64,000 nt of DNA from Streptomyces katrae (GTDB taxonomy: Bacteria; Actinomycetota; Actinomycetes; Streptomycetales; Streptomycetaceae), in the NCBI RefSeq assembly GCF_000717655.1, contig NZ_JNZY01000006.1, positions 1 through 64,000 on the forward strand, in the 5' to 3' direction. Below the pieces are notes generated by a model. The model was given only the letters and a program-made list of their open reading frames with translations. It made no database searches and was not told where the DNA came from. Position numbers and translations under genes: made by a program. Shown here piece after piece: positions 29,999 to 39,610 of the stretch (positions are counted from its first letter, which is position 1; each line of letters starts with the position of its first letter).

Positions 29999-31015
29999 CT
30001 ACTCCTGTTTCTTGCGGCGCGTGCCGAAGACGATCTCGTCCCAGCTCGGGACCGCCGCCCGGCGGCCCGGGCGGACGCCGTCGGCCTCCGCCTGGCGGTC
30101 CGTGGTGCCCGTCAGGCGGTCCCGGTGGCCCGCCACGGTCCGCGGCATCAGGACGTCCGCGTACGCGGCGCCGGCACCGGCGCTCGCCGAAGCCGCCGGG
30201 GGCTCCTCCGCCTCCGGTTCCTCCGACGGCGGCTCGGGGCGTTCCGGGACCACCAGGTCGCCGCGGAAGCTCGGCACCGCCTCCAGCAGGCTCGTCAGCG
30301 TGTCCCGCTCCTCCTCCGGCTCCGGAGCCGGAGTGACCGGGCGGTCGAGCTGGCGGTCGAGCGCGCGGTCCAGCGGCCGGTCCCGCGGCAGCCGCGCGAT
30401 CCTCGGCACGAACGGAAAGCTCGGCTCCGGCGTCGCCGGAAGGTCGTCCGCCTCGCCGATCAGGGAGCGGGCCTCGTCGTCCACGGCCACGACCAGCCGG
30501 CGCGGCGGGTCGTACGTCCAGCTGGCCGAATGCGGTTCGCCCGCGACCCGGTAGACCAGCAGGACCTCCCAGGTGCCGTCGTCACGGCGCCAGGAGTCCC
30601 ACTGCACGGACTCCTTCTCGGCCCCGCGCAGCGTGAGCCGCTCCTGCACGGCCTCGCCGAGCTGGGGTCCGGTGTTCTCGCCGGGGCGGCGTACGGGGGT
30701 CTTGCGGGCCCGCTCGGCCATGAACGCGCGCTCGGCCAGCACCGGGCCCTCGAAGCGGCGTACGCGGTCGACGGGGATGCCGGCGAGTTGAGCGACCTCC
30801 TCAGCGGAGGCACCGGCCCGTATGCGGGCCTGGATGTCGCGGGGGCGGAGGTGGCTCTCCACCTCGATCTCGATCTGGTTCAGGCGCGCGCGGTCGTTGC
30901 GCACGGCAGCGCGCAGCCGCTCGTCGATCGGAAGCGTGTACTCCGTGCTGTCCGCAGCCTTGAGCACCAGTCGTGTGCCGTCATTTGAGACGGCCACGAC
31001 ACGCAGTTCGGGCAT
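29999..31015 (-). CDS. sepH: Septation protein SepH
   Basis: The 338-residue protein (DUF3071) begins MPELRVVAVSNDGTRLVLK, has a helix-turn-helix-like segment (AEEVAQLAGIPVDRVRRFEG) in its conserved N-terminal half, then a WDSWRRDDGTWEV region and a long acidic, Arg/Pro-rich disordered tail. SepH binds FtsZ and stimulates assembly at sporulation septa in Streptomyces. The start has GGGAGG 5 nt upstream. A 537-bp non-coding region precedes it. Confidence 0.93.
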   Translation of the reverse strand: MPELRVVAVSNDGTRLVLKAADSTEYTLPIDERLRAAVRNDRARLNQIEIEVESHLRPRDIQARIRAGASAEEVAQLAGIPVDRVRRFEGPVLAERAFMAERARKTPVRRPGENTGPQLGEAVQERLTLRGAEKESVQWDSWRRDDGTWEVLLVYRVAGEPHSASWTYDPPRRLVVAVDDEARSLIGEADDLPATPEPSFPFVPRIARLPRDRPLDRALDRQLDRPVTPAPEPEEERDTLTSLLEAVPSFRGDLVVPERPEPPSEEPEAEEPPAASASAGAGAAYADVLMPRTVAGHRDRLTGTTDRQAEADGVRPGRRAAVPSWDEIVFGTRRKKQE

Positions 31016-31552
31016 GGGGACCTCCCGGGTGGTGCCTGCCGACGTCACGTGCGTCGCTGCTTCCGCTAGTCGAGTGTGGCCTGCCCGGGTGCAGCCTGCC
31101 ACAACCTTGCCGAGTTCAACCGGCGTGTCGGGCATGCGCCCTTGATCGCCGTTATGGCACGGTTACCTGTTGGGCACACACAGTGACCGAACGGTTACTG
31201 TGCGCAGCAGGAACCCGTGCAATGCCGCGGGATCACCGGTCTCGAGTGCCGTTTCTCCATCAGTCGGCCCCCTCTCCCGAGTCCGGACATCCGTAAGGAA
31301 GGACGGCCCCAGGGCTCGCCACAGTACTCCATTCGGGCCACCTGGGTGGACCGCCGCGCCGCCGAACTTGTCGGGGGCGGCGGGAGTTGGGCTGCCCTGA
31401 ATCGGGCCGGACCTGCGACCGCGTCCGTTTTCGAGTGTCTTGCTTCACAGAATCCCCAGAAACGGAACTATCCCTTTCGCCCGGCGGTCGGTAACTGCTG
31501 AGAGCGGTGAAGCGCGAGAGGTCGCGAGAGGCAGCACACGCAGGGGATGAGG
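31016..31552. promoter_or_regulatory. Non-coding region between sepH and the membrane-protein gene
   Basis: 537 bp with no supported ORF. ACGGTTAC occurs twice, 32 nt apart (31159-31166 and 31191-31198). The second copy is part of a near-perfect dyad at 31181-31200 (CAGTgACCG-AA-CGGTtACTG), which could be an operator. Nothing else stands out. Confidence 0.4.
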
Positions 31553-32392
31553 ATGGGTCAGAAGGCCGCGCCGGCAGCCGAACCGGGGTCCGGGACGGAG
31601 GGGACGGCGGGGACGGACGGGACGGACGGGACGGAAAAGAAGAAGCTCGATCTGAGCGTGGCCCAGATCGCGGGTTCCTCCCTCGCCACCGTCGCGGCGG
31701 CCCTGCTCGCCTCGCAGCTCGGCGTCTACGGGACCATCCTCGGCGCCGGCGTGGTGAGCGTGGTCGCCACCGCCGGCGGCCCCGTCATCCAGCACCTCTT
31801 CAAGCGCACCGGTGACCAGCTTCGCGAGAGCGCCCGTCCCAGGGCCCGTCAGGTCCCGGTGCCCCGCGGGGAGGAGGGGGCCGACGGCACCCTGCTGCTC
31901 CGTGCGGTTCCGCCCTGCGAGGAGTTCGGCGAGGCCACCGTGCACGGCACCCGCGTACGGGGCTGGAAGCGCACGGCGGTGGCCTCGGGCGTGGCCTTCG
32001 CCATCACGCTCGGCGGCCTCGGCGCGTACGAGGCCCTCTCCGGTACGGCGATCAGCCAGGGCGGCGGAACCATCTGGTCCGGCGGCACGCGCAAGGTGGA
32101 CGACGAACGGCCCGCCGGCCCCGGGAAGGAACCCGGCACCGGCGGGAAGGGCGGCGGAGCCTCCGAGTCCGGGACCTCCCCGAGCCCTTCGGCTCCGCAC
32201 GGCGGCCGCGGCCCGGGCGAGAGCCCCGGCCCCGGGCCGTCGACCCCGGACTCCTCGGGCTCCCCGGGCCCGGACTCCGGGCGCCCGACGCCGAGTCCGA
32301 GCCCGCCGACGCCGAGCCCGAAGCCCACCCCGACCCCGACGCCCACACCCACGCCCACCCCGGGCGGAACGGGAAAGCCGGACTCCCCATGA
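31553..32392 (+). CDS. Hypothetical membrane protein with Pro/Thr-rich tail
   Basis: The 279-residue protein is unlike any family I can name. A low-complexity Gly-Thr-Asp N-terminus (encoded by GGGACGGAC repeats) precedes KKKLDLSVAQIAGSSLATVAAALLAS, a hydrophobic stretch near residues 45-85, then one clear transmembrane segment (TAVASGVAFAITLGGLGAYEAL), and a tail rich in Gly, Ser and Pro ending in Thr-Pro repeats that is presumably outside the membrane. AGGGG lies 6 nt before the ATG at 31553; the ATG at 31547 is too close to it. Such repeat tails often span the cell wall, but the function is unknown. Confidence 0.8.
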   Translation: MGQKAAPAAEPGSGTEGTAGTDGTDGTEKKKLDLSVAQIAGSSLATVAAALLASQLGVYGTILGAGVVSVVATAGGPVIQHLFKRTGDQLRESARPRARQVPVPRGEEGADGTLLLRAVPPCEEFGEATVHGTRVRGWKRTAVASGVAFAITLGGLGAYEALSGTAISQGGGTIWSGGTRKVDDERPAGPGKEPGTGGKGGGASESGTSPSPSAPHGGRGPGESPGPGPSTPDSSGSPGPDSGRPTPSPSPPTPSPKPTPTPTPTPTPTPGGTGKPDSP

Positions 32393-32426
32393 GCGCCGGG
32401 CGCTGAGCGCTGAGCAGGGGCAGGGG

Positions 32427-33764
32427 CTAGTCGCCCAGCACCCGCCGCAGGTAGTCGTTCCCGAACAGCCGCTCCGGGTCCAGCCGGTCCCGCAGCGCGG
32501 TGAACTCGCCGAAGCGCGGGTAGACGCGGGCGAAGTACTCCGCGTCCCGCGTGTGCACCTTGCCCCAGTGCGGCCGTCCGCCGTGCGCGGTGAAGATCCG
32601 CTCGGCGGCCGTGAAGTAGGCCTGGTACGGGGTGCCCTTGTACATGTGCACCGCGATGTACGCGGTCTCCCGCCCCGAGGCCGTCGACAGCGCGATGTCG
32701 TCCGCCGGAGCCGTGCGCACCTCCACAGGGAAGCTGATCCGCAGCCCGGAGCGGTCGACCGTCGCCTTGAGCTCCCGCAGCGCCTCGACGACCTGCTCGC
32801 GTGGGAGGGCGTACTCCATCTCCACGAAGCGCACCCGGCGCGGGCTGGTGAACACCTTGTACGGGATGTCCGTGTAGGTGCGCGCGGACAGGGCGCGGCT
32901 CGCGATCCGGGCGATGGAGGGGATGGTGGCCGGGACCGCGCGGCCCAGCGAGTTGACGGCCTGGAAGAGGCCGTTGGACAGCAGTTCGTCCTCGACCCAG
33001 GCGCTCACCGCTCCGGGCGGGGCGGCGGGGCCCTGACTGCGGTTGTTGCGCTTGGTGTTGCAGTTGCCGGTGTGCGGGAACCAGTAGAACTCGAAGTGCT
33101 CGTTCTCCGCGAAGTGCTGCTCGAACTCTGCAGTCACGCGGTCGAAGCCCATGGGCTCCTCACGGGCGGTCAGGAAGAAGATCGGCTCCACGGCGAACGT
33201 GATCGCCGTGACGATGCCGAGGGCTCCGATGCCGATCCGGGCGGCCGCGAAGACCTCCGGATTCTCCTTCTCGGAGCAGGTGAGCACGCGGCCGTCCGCC
33301 GTGACCAGCTCCAGACCGCGGATCTGGGCGGCGATGGAGGCGGAGTCCCGGCCGGTGCCGTGGGTGCCGGTGCTGGTGGCGCCGGAGACCGTCTGCTCCA
33401 TGATGTCGCCCATGTTCGTGAGCGACAGGCCCTCCCGGGCCAGGGCCTGGTTGAGGTCCTTGAGCACGGTGCCCGCGGCCACCGTCACGGTGCCGGCGGT
33501 CCGGTCGATCTCCCGGATCCCGGCCAGCGCCTGCGGGCGTACGAGCAACCCGTCGGTGGCGGCGGCCGCGGTGAAGGAGTGGCCGCTGCCGACCGCCTTC
33601 ACCTTCAGCCCGTCCTCGGCGGCCCGGCGGACCGCCTCCTGAAGCTCCCCGACCGAGGCCGGGGTCACCACCCGGGCGGGTGCGGCCGTGACGTTGCCCG
33701 CCCAGTTATGCCACGCGCCCGCCGTCGCCGGCCCGTTCTTCCCTGCTGCTGTCGCCGTCCCCAT
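32427..33764 (-). CDS. FAD-linked D-arabinono-1,4-lactone/L-gulonolactone-type oxidase
   Basis: This 445-residue member of the vanillyl-alcohol-oxidase fold has WHNWAGN, an N-terminal FAD domain with VGSGHSF (His for covalent FAD), SGATSTGTHGTG, and the C-terminal RPHWGKVH motif of aldonolactone oxidases. It oxidises a sugar lactone or alditol; the exact substrate is unclear because Streptomyces alditol oxidases share the fold. Its start overlaps the end of the upstream MFS gene by 59 nt, with GAGGAG 10 nt before the ATG, so the two are coupled. Confidence 0.88.
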   Translation of the reverse strand: MGTATAAGKNGPATAGAWHNWAGNVTAAPARVVTPASVGELQEAVRRAAEDGLKVKAVGSGHSFTAAAATDGLLVRPQALAGIREIDRTAGTVTVAAGTVLKDLNQALAREGLSLTNMGDIMEQTVSGATSTGTHGTGRDSASIAAQIRGLELVTADGRVLTCSEKENPEVFAAARIGIGALGIVTAITFAVEPIFFLTAREEPMGFDRVTAEFEQHFAENEHFEFYWFPHTGNCNTKRNNRSQGPAAPPGAVSAWVEDELLSNGLFQAVNSLGRAVPATIPSIARIASRALSARTYTDIPYKVFTSPRRVRFVEMEYALPREQVVEALRELKATVDRSGLRISFPVEVRTAPADDIALSTASGRETAYIAVHMYKGTPYQAYFTAAERIFTAHGGRPHWGKVHTRDAEYFARVYPRFGEFTALRDRLDPERLFGNDYLRRVLGD

Positions 33765-34971
33765 CGCTAGAGGGCTCCTCCCCTTGCGCCGGCCTCGTCA
33801 GCCGGCGATAACCCGCGAACGCCACCGCCGCCGCGGCGGTCCCCGCCGAGACCGAGACGACGAACCCGCGCTGAGCCCCGGCCGCGTCGATGACCAGACC
33901 GGTCACGGAGGAGCCGACCGCGATACCGACGGCGAGGCCGGTGGTGATCCACGTCATGCCCTCGGTGAGCTTCGCGCGTGGTACGTGCGCCTCGATCAGG
34001 GCCATCGTGGTGATCATCGTGGGAGCGATGGCGAGGCCCGAGACGAAGAGCGCCACGGCCAGAAACGGAAGGCTCCCGGCCAGTAGGAGGGGGATCATAC
34101 TCACGGCCATCGCACAGATGCCCAGTACCCACCTGCGTTCGGTCCGGCCCTTGAGATGGAGCAGGCCGAAGACGATGCCGGCCAGACAGGATCCGGCCGC
34201 CCAGATGGCCAGGATGAAACTGGCGGCGGACTTCTGGCCCTGCTCCTCGGCGAAGGCCAGGGTGGACACGTCGATGGACCCGAAGATCGCGCCGGTCGCC
34301 ACGAACGTGGCCGTCAGCACCTGCAGGCCGGGGGAGCGCAGCGCGGAGGTCCGGTCGCCGTCCTGGCTGCGGGGGTGCGGCGGCGGCTCAGTGCCGCGCT
34401 GCGCGGTGAGCAGCCAGACGCCGACGAGCAGGCAGCCGGCCGCGATCACCGGCCCGGCTTCCGGGAACCAGGTCGTGGACAGCCCGATGGCCAGGATCGG
34501 GCCGAAGATGAAGCAGACCTCGTCCACCACGGACTCGAAGGAGTACGCGGTGTGCAGCTCGCGCGGGGCGTCGTGGTAGAGCACGGTCCAGCGGGCGCGG
34601 ATCATCGAGCCGACGCTCGGAACGCAGCCCGCGACGGCCGCGAAGACGAAGAGGGTCCAGTCGGGGAGGCCGTTCGCCGCGGCCAGCACCAAGGCGATGA
34701 CGGAGGCGACGGAGATCAGGGTCGCGGGGCGCAGCACCCGCCGCTGCCCGTACTGGTCCACCAGCCGGGACACCTGCGGGCCGATGAAGGCCGCGGCCAG
34801 GGCCAGGGTGCCGGTGAGGGCGCTGGCCATCGCGTAACGCCCCGTGATCTCGGAGATCATCGTGAGGATGCCGACGCCCACCATGGATATCGGCAGCCGG
34901 CCTATGAGGCCGGCGGCACTGAAGGCCTTGGTGCCGGGCGCTGCGAAGATCGCGCGGTAGGGACTGGGCAA
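33706..34971 (-). CDS. MFS transporter
   Basis: A 421-residue integral membrane protein with about twelve predicted helices in two halves and an MFS loop ([14 protein letters not shown]) between helices 2 and 3. It resembles actinobacterial drug or metabolite exporters; the substrate is unknown. The start is TTG at 34971, preceded by GGAGAG. The acidic tail ([12 protein letters not shown]) overlaps the start of the lactone oxidase gene. A candidate iron box lies about 90-105 bp upstream, in the region shared with the divergent ferrochelatase gene. Confidence 0.88.
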   Translation of the reverse strand: MPSPYRAIFAAPGTKAFSAAGLIGRLPISMVGVGILTMISEITGRYAMASALTGTLALAAAFIGPQVSRLVDQYGQRRVLRPATLISVASVIALVLAAANGLPDWTLFVFAAVAGCVPSVGSMIRARWTVLYHDAPRELHTAYSFESVVDEVCFIFGPILAIGLSTTWFPEAGPVIAAGCLLVGVWLLTAQRGTEPPPHPRSQDGDRTSALRSPGLQVLTATFVATGAIFGSIDVSTLAFAEEQGQKSAASFILAIWAAGSCLAGIVFGLLHLKGRTERRWVLGICAMAVSMIPLLLAGSLPFLAVALFVSGLAIAPTMITTMALIEAHVPRAKLTEGMTWITTGLAVGIAVGSSVTGLVIDAAGAQRGFVVSVSAGTAAAAVAFAGYRRLTRPAQGEEPSSDGDGDSSREERAGDGGRVA

Positions 34972-35058
34972 GGGCTCTCCGTAAGGGACGTCATGGGCCC
35001 ATACAGGTTACGACCGCCGACAGGGCACCCGCACGGGGAAAGAATCGAACACTAGAAC

Positions 35059-35077
35059 TTAGGGTTACCTTACCTGT
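35059..35077. promoter_or_regulatory. Candidate DmdR/IdeR iron box
   Basis: TTAGGGTTACCTTACCTGT matches 13 of 19 positions of the actinobacterial iron-box consensus as I recall it. It lies 68-86 nt before the ferrochelatase start and in the divergent MFS promoter region. Confidence 0.4.
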
Positions 35078-35144
35078 GTCGAGGTGTGGGACGCCCGGCC
35101 GGGCCGGTTCCCCGGCGCGGACGCCGGGTGGCAGGATTCGAACC

Positions 35145-36314
35145 ATGTCAGACCAGCTCCGCGCCGCCGCCCCGCCCTCGGCCGAAGGCCTCGCCGGCCC
35201 GTACGACGCCCTCCTGCTGCTCTCCTTCGGCGGCCCCGAGGGGCCCGACGACGTCGTGCCGTTCCTGGAGAACGTCACGCGCGGGCGCGGCATCCCGCGC
35301 GAGCGGCTGAAGGAGGTCGGGCAGCACTACTTCGGCTTCGGCGGGGTCAGCCCGATCAACGGGCAGAACCGCGAGCTGCTGGACGCGCTGCGCAAGGACT
35401 TCGCCGAGCACGGACTGGACCTGCCCGTGTACTGGGGCAACCGGAACTGGGCCCCGTACCTCACCGACGTGATGCGGGAGATGGCCGCCGACGGGCGCCG
35501 CCGGATCGCGGTGCTCGCGACCAGCGCGTACGCCTCGTACTCGGGCTGCCGCCAGTACCGCGAGAACCTCGCGGACGCGCTGGCGGCGCTGGCCGAGGAG
35601 GGCGTCGCCGAGCTGCCGAAGGTCGACAAGCTGCGGCACTACTTCAACCACCCCGGCTTCGTCCGGCCGATGATCGACGGGGTGCTCGCCGCGCTGGAGT
35701 CGCTGCCGCAGGAGGTGCGCGCCGGCGCGCACCTGGCCTTCACCACGCACTCGATCCCCGTCGCGGCCGCGGACACCTCCGGCCCGGTCGAGGAGCACAC
35801 CGCCGACGGCGAGGGCGGGGCCTACGTCAGGCAGCACCTGGACGTGGCGCAGGTGATCGCGGCCGCGGTGCGGGCCGAGACGGGCACGGAGCTGCCCTGG
35901 GAGCTCGTCTACCAGTCGCGCAGCGGCGCCCCGCACATCCCGTGGCTGGAGCCGGACATCTGCGACCACCTGGAGGCCCTGCACGGCGCCGGGGCGCCCG
36001 CGGTGGTGATGGTGCCGATCGGGTTCGTCTCGGACCACATGGAGGTCCTGTACGACCTCGACACGGAGGCCACGGCGAAGGCGGCGGAGCTCGGGCTTCC
36101 GGTCGCCCGGTCGGCCACGGTCGGGGCCGACCCGCGGTTCGCGGCGGCGGTACGCGAACTGGTGCTGGAGCGCGCCGCGGCGGAGCGGGGCGAGCCGGTG
36201 GAGCGGTGCGCGCTCGGGCTGCTCGGGCCCAGCCACGATCTGTGCGCGGTGGGCTGCTGCCCGGCGCGCGGCCCCCGGCCGGCGGCCGCGGGCGTCGACA
36301 GCCCGTACGCCTAG
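35145..36314 (+). CDS. hemH: Ferrochelatase (coproporphyrin type)
   Basis: The 389-residue cytosolic enzyme inserts iron into the porphyrin in the last stages of haem synthesis; in actinobacteria the substrate is coproporphyrin III. It has [11 protein letters not shown] at the N-terminus, the active-site His in FTTHSIP and [13 protein letters not shown]. Cysteines of the actinobacterial [2Fe-2S] cluster are present: one in SGCRQYREN and a C-terminal set in [15 protein letters not shown] chose the ATG at 35145, with AGGA upstream; longer in-frame starts have no family similarity. It is divergent from the MFS gene. Confidence 0.95.
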   Translation: MSDQLRAAAPPSAEGLAGPYDALLLLSFGGPEGPDDVVPFLENVTRGRGIPRERLKEVGQHYFGFGGVSPINGQNRELLDALRKDFAEHGLDLPVYWGNRNWAPYLTDVMREMAADGRRRIAVLATSAYASYSGCRQYRENLADALAALAEEGVAELPKVDKLRHYFNHPGFVRPMIDGVLAALESLPQEVRAGAHLAFTTHSIPVAAADTSGPVEEHTADGEGGAYVRQHLDVAQVIAAAVRAETGTELPWELVYQSRSGAPHIPWLEPDICDHLEALHGAGAPAVVMVPIGFVSDHMEVLYDLDTEATAKAAELGLPVARSATVGADPRFAAAVRELVLERAAAERGEPVERCALGLLGPSHDLCAVGCCPARGPRPAAAGVDSPYA

Positions 36315-36391
36315 GGTGTGTCTCGAAGTAGTCCCGTCCGCCCGTGCCGGCCGGACGGGAGTTCGACGGCACCCCCCAGGAAAGGGCGAGC

Positions 36392-37195
36392 GTGATCTCC
36401 GAACAGCTGAAGGCCGAACTGCTGGACGTGGGCCTGGACGCCGCCCGGCAGGCCGGGGAGCTGCTGCGGGACGGCCGGCCGGCCGATCTCGCGGTGGCGG
36501 CGACGAAGAGCAGCCCGATCGACGTGGTGACCGAGATGGACATCGCGGCGGAGAAGCTGATCACCGGCATCCTCGCGCGGCGCCGGCCCGAGGACGGGCT
36601 GCTGGGCGAGGAGGGCGCGGACAGTCCCGGGACGAGCGGGGTCCGGTGGGTCGTGGACCCGCTGGACGGCACCGTCAACTACCTGTACGGGCTGCCGAGC
36701 TGGAGCGTGTCGATCGCCGCCGAGTACGAGGGCAGGACCGTCGTCGGGGTCGTGGCGGCCCCGATGCGGGGCGAGACGTACCACGCGGTGCTCGGCGGCG
36801 GGGCCTGGCTGGGGAAGGTCCGGCTGGCCTGCCGGGCGGCCGCTCCGCTGGACCAGGCGCTGGTCGCGACCGGGTTCGCGTACCTCCAGGCGCGCAAGGA
36901 GCAGCAGGCGGACGTCGCGCAGCGGGTGATCCCGAAGGTGCGGGACGTCCGGCGGGCCGGATCGGCGGCGCTGGACCTCAGCGACGTGGCCGCCGGGCGG
37001 CTGGACGCCTACTACGAGCGGGGGCTCAACCCCTGGGACCTGGCCGCGGGCGAGCTGATCGCCCGGGAGGCCGGGGCGCTCACGGGCGGGCGGCCCGGCC
37101 GGCCCGCTTCGGGGGAGCTGGCGCTCGCCGCCACCCCGGCGGTCTTCGCCTCGCTGCAGCCGCTGCTGGAAGAGGCCGGGGCCTGGCACGACTGA
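36392..37195 (+). CDS. suhB: Inositol monophosphatase family protein (SuhB-like)
   Basis: The 267-residue Mg-dependent phosphatase has the three family metal motifs: GEEGA, WVVDPLDGTVNY and GLNPWDLAAG. It hydrolyses inositol-1-phosphate or a related sugar phosphate. The GTG at 36392 has AAAGGG 5 nt upstream. It is the first gene of the block whose content follows M. tuberculosis Rv2701c (suhB) down to Rv2689c. An ideal hairpin follows the gene. Confidence 0.92.
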   Translation: MISEQLKAELLDVGLDAARQAGELLRDGRPADLAVAATKSSPIDVVTEMDIAAEKLITGILARRRPEDGLLGEEGADSPGTSGVRWVVDPLDGTVNYLYGLPSWSVSIAAEYEGRTVVGVVAAPMRGETYHAVLGGGAWLGKVRLACRAAAPLDQALVATGFAYLQARKEQQADVAQRVIPKVRDVRRAGSAALDLSDVAAGRLDAYYERGLNPWDLAAGELIAREAGALTGGRPGRPASGELALAATPAVFASLQPLLEEAGAWHD

Positions 37196-37230
37196 AGGGC
37201 CGCACCACGACGGACGGGCCGGGCAACAGG

Positions 37231-37264
37231 GAACCCCGGCTGCCGCGTGCGGTCGCCGGGGTTC
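37231..37264. terminator. Bidirectional hairpin terminator
   Basis: A 10-bp perfect stem (GAACCCCGGC and GCCGGGGTTC) with a 14-nt loop lies between the convergent inositol phosphatase gene and the small minus-strand gene. Confidence 0.75.
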
Positions 37265-37294
37265 GGGTCGGACTGGTGGGGTCAGGGAGGTACG

Positions 37295-37462
37295 TCAGCA
37301 GGCGGAGACGGGGACTCCGTGCTCCGCGGCGAGGCGCTGGAGATCTTCCAGTTCCGCCTGCTCCACTTCCACGAGGAAGTCGTCGCCCGTCTCGCGGGCC
37401 TGGTTGAGGTCCGACTGCGTGGCCCGGATGCGCTGCAGGAGACCCGCGGTGAATGCGTCCAT
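37295..37462 (-). CDS. Small conserved-looking protein, 55 residues
   Basis: The peptide runs MDAFTAGLLQRIRATQSD and ends HGVPVSAC. It is a single amphipathic, acidic helical hairpin without a membrane segment. The ATG at 37462 is preceded by AGGGGG, though at a long spacing. I do not know a function. It faces the cutR promoter and is shorter than most gene-calling thresholds, but its codon bias is typical of a coding sequence. Confidence 0.65.
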   Translation of the reverse strand: MDAFTAGLLQRIRATQSDLNQARETGDDFLVEVEQAELEDLQRLAAEHGVPVSAC

Positions 37463-37706
37463 GGTGGGTTCGCCCCCTCTTCGTGGGTCGGCGGCGGCAC
37501 GTGGCAGTCCGCCGTCAGGGAGTGGTTGGGGTGTGCTGACGTCCTCCCCGGCACCCTGGGCCCAGAAACCTCGAGAGACGAGGGAATCCACACTTCCGGC
37601 CCGCGCAGGCCCCCGAGCGACGCCTTACAGCCGGTTTACGGCCGAAACGTGCAGGATGGACGACGCAATACACGTGTGCCCTCAGGGCTCGATGGAAGGA
37701 AACGAC

Positions 37707-38360
37707 GTGCGCGTACTCGTCGTCGAGGACGAGCAGCTGCTCGCCGATGCGGTGGCCACCGGGCTGCGCCGGGAGGCCATGGCCGTGGACGTCGTGTACG
37801 ACGGCGCTGCGGCCCTGGAGCGCGTCGGGGTGAACGACTACGACGTGGTCGTGCTCGACCGGGACCTTCCGCTCGTGCACGGTGACGACGTCTGCCGCAA
37901 GATCGTCGAGCTCGGCATGCCCACCCGCGTGCTGATGCTGACGGCGTCCGGAGACGTGAGCGACCGGGTGGAGGGCCTGGAGCTGGGCGCGGACGACTAC
38001 CTGCCCAAGCCCTTCGCGTTCAGCGAGCTGACCGCCCGCGTGCGCGCCCTGGGGCGGCGCACCACCGTGGCCCTGCCCCCCGTACTGGAGCGGGCCGGCA
38101 TCAAGCTGGACCCGAACCGGCGGGAGGTGTTCCGTGAGGGCAGGGAGGTACAGCTGGCGCCCAAGGAGTTCGCGGTGCTGGAGGTCCTCATGCGGAGCGA
38201 GGGGACCGTCGTCTCCGCCGAGCAGCTGCTGGAGAAGGCATGGGACGAGAACACCGACCCCTTCACGAACGTGGTGCGGGTGACGGTCATGACCCTGCGG
38301 CGCAAGCTCGGGGAGCCGCCGGTCATCGTGACCGTGCCTGGCTCCGGATACCGGATCTGA
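37707..38360 (+). CDS. cutR: Response regulator CutR
   Basis: This 217-residue OmpR-family regulator has a receiver domain (VVEDEQ, phospho-acceptor Asp in VLDRDLP, KPF loop) and a winged-helix C-terminal domain ending PGSGYRI. Streptomyces CutR has this size and pairs with CutS; the pair is reported to control HtrA-type secretion-stress genes. The GTG at 37707 has GGAAGGA 6 nt upstream, so the ATG five codons earlier is not used. The cutS gene begins 5 nt after the stop. Confidence 0.9.
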   Translation: MRVLVVEDEQLLADAVATGLRREAMAVDVVYDGAAALERVGVNDYDVVVLDRDLPLVHGDDVCRKIVELGMPTRVLMLTASGDVSDRVEGLELGADDYLPKPFAFSELTARVRALGRRTTVALPPVLERAGIKLDPNRREVFREGREVQLAPKEFAVLEVLMRSEGTVVSAEQLLEKAWDENTDPFTNVVRVTVMTLRRKLGEPPVIVTVPGSGYRI

Positions 38361-38365
38361 CGCGG

Positions 38366-39610
38366 GTGGCGGCGACCCCGGCACCACCGACGGTGCCGCC
38401 GAGACCGACCTGGGACCCCGGCCAGCCCGAGGGTCCCTTCCCTTGGCTGCGACCGACCATCCGCATACGCCTCACGCTGCTGTACGGCGGGATGTTCCTG
38501 ATCGCGGGCATCCTGCTGCTGTCGATCATCTACCTGCTGGCGGCGCAGGCGCTGCGCGAGGGCAACGGACTGCCGTTCAAGATCGTGGGCGGTACGGACA
38601 TCCAGGTCACCAGCACCTGCCCCGGCGTGGTCGGCAAGGGCCAGATGTACGACCAGTTCAACGCCGCGATCAACACCTGCATCCTGGAGCAGCGCAGGCA
38701 CGCCCTGGACGACCTGCTCAGCCGGTCGCTGATGGCCCTGCTCGGCCTCAGCATCATCGCGTTCGCCTTCGGCTACGCCATGGCCGGCCGGGTGCTCATG
38801 CCGCTCGGCAAGATCACCCGGACCGCCCGCCGGGTGGTCGGGTCCGACCTGACCCGGCGGATCGAGCTGGACGGGCCGGACGACGAGCTCAAGGAGCTCG
38901 CCGATACGTTCGACGAGATGCTCGACCGGCTCGAGCGGGCCTTCACGGCCCAGCAGCGGTTCGTCGCGAACGCCTCGCACGAGCTGCGCACCCCGCTGGC
39001 GATCAACCGGACGCTGCTGGAGGTGCACCTGTCGGATCCGGGTGCGCCGGTGGAGCTCCAGCAGCTGGGCAAGACGCTGCTGGCCACCAACGAGCGCAGC
39101 GAGCAGCTCGTCGAGGGCCTCTTGCTGCTCGCGCGCAGCGACAACCAGATAGTCGAGCGCAAGCCCGTGGACATGGCCGAGGTCGCCTCGCGCGCCATCG
39201 ACCAGGCGCGCGGGGAGGCGGCGGCGAAGGGCGTGGAGATCCGCGGCGAGCGGGCGCTCGCGGTGGTCCAGGGCAACGGCGTCCTGCTGGAGCGGATCGC
39301 GCTCAACCTGGTGCAGAACGCCGTCCGGTACAACGTGCCGGAGGACGGCTGGGTCGAGGTCACCACGGAGTCCCAGCACGGCCAGGCGGTCCTCCTCGTA
39401 TCGAACACGGGTCCCGTCGTTCCCGCGTACGAGGTGGACAACCTCTTCGAGCCCTTCAGACGGCTGCGTACGGAGCGCACGGGCAGTGACAAGGGTGTGG
39501 GGCTCGGTCTGTCGATCGCGCGCTCCGTGGCGCGCGCCCACGGCGGGCGGATCTCGGCGACGCCCCGCGAGGGCGGTGGCCTCGTGATGCGTGTCACTTT
39601 GCCCCTCTGA
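38366..39610 (+). CDS. cutS: Sensor histidine kinase CutS
   Basis: A 414-residue membrane kinase with a Pro-rich N-terminus, a first transmembrane helix (LLYGGMFLIAGILLLSIIYLLAA), an extracytoplasmic loop of about 60 residues, a second helix (ALLGLSIIAFAFGYAMAG), HAMP, the H-box NASHELRTPLAINR and ATPase boxes (NLVQNAVRYN, GVGLGLSIAR). The loop has the two cysteines typical of CutS, one in STCPGV and one in NTCILE, thought to read disulfide formation outside the cell. The start is a GTG shortly after cutR. Confidence 0.92.
   Translation: MAATPAPPTVPPRPTWDPGQPEGPFPWLRPTIRIRLTLLYGGMFLIAGILLLSIIYLLAAQALREGNGLPFKIVGGTDIQVTSTCPGVVGKGQMYDQFNAAINTCILEQRRHALDDLLSRSLMALLGLSIIAFAFGYAMAGRVLMPLGKITRTARRVVGSDLTRRIELDGPDDELKELADTFDEMLDRLERAFTAQQRFVANASHELRTPLAINRTLLEVHLSDPGAPVELQQLGKTLLATNERSEQLVEGLLLLARSDNQIVERKPVDMAEVASRAIDQARGEAAAKGVEIRGERALAVVQGNGVLLERIALNLVQNAVRYNVPEDGWVEVTTESQHGQAVLLVSNTGPVVPAYEVDNLFEPFRRLRTERTGSDKGVGLGLSIARSVARAHGGRISATPREGGGLVMRVTLPL

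Noticed and set aside
31547..31640. The GGGACGGAC repeats as a CRISPR or iteron
   Set aside because: They are short in-frame codon repeats encoding Gly-Thr-Asp in a protein N-terminus, with no spacer structure.
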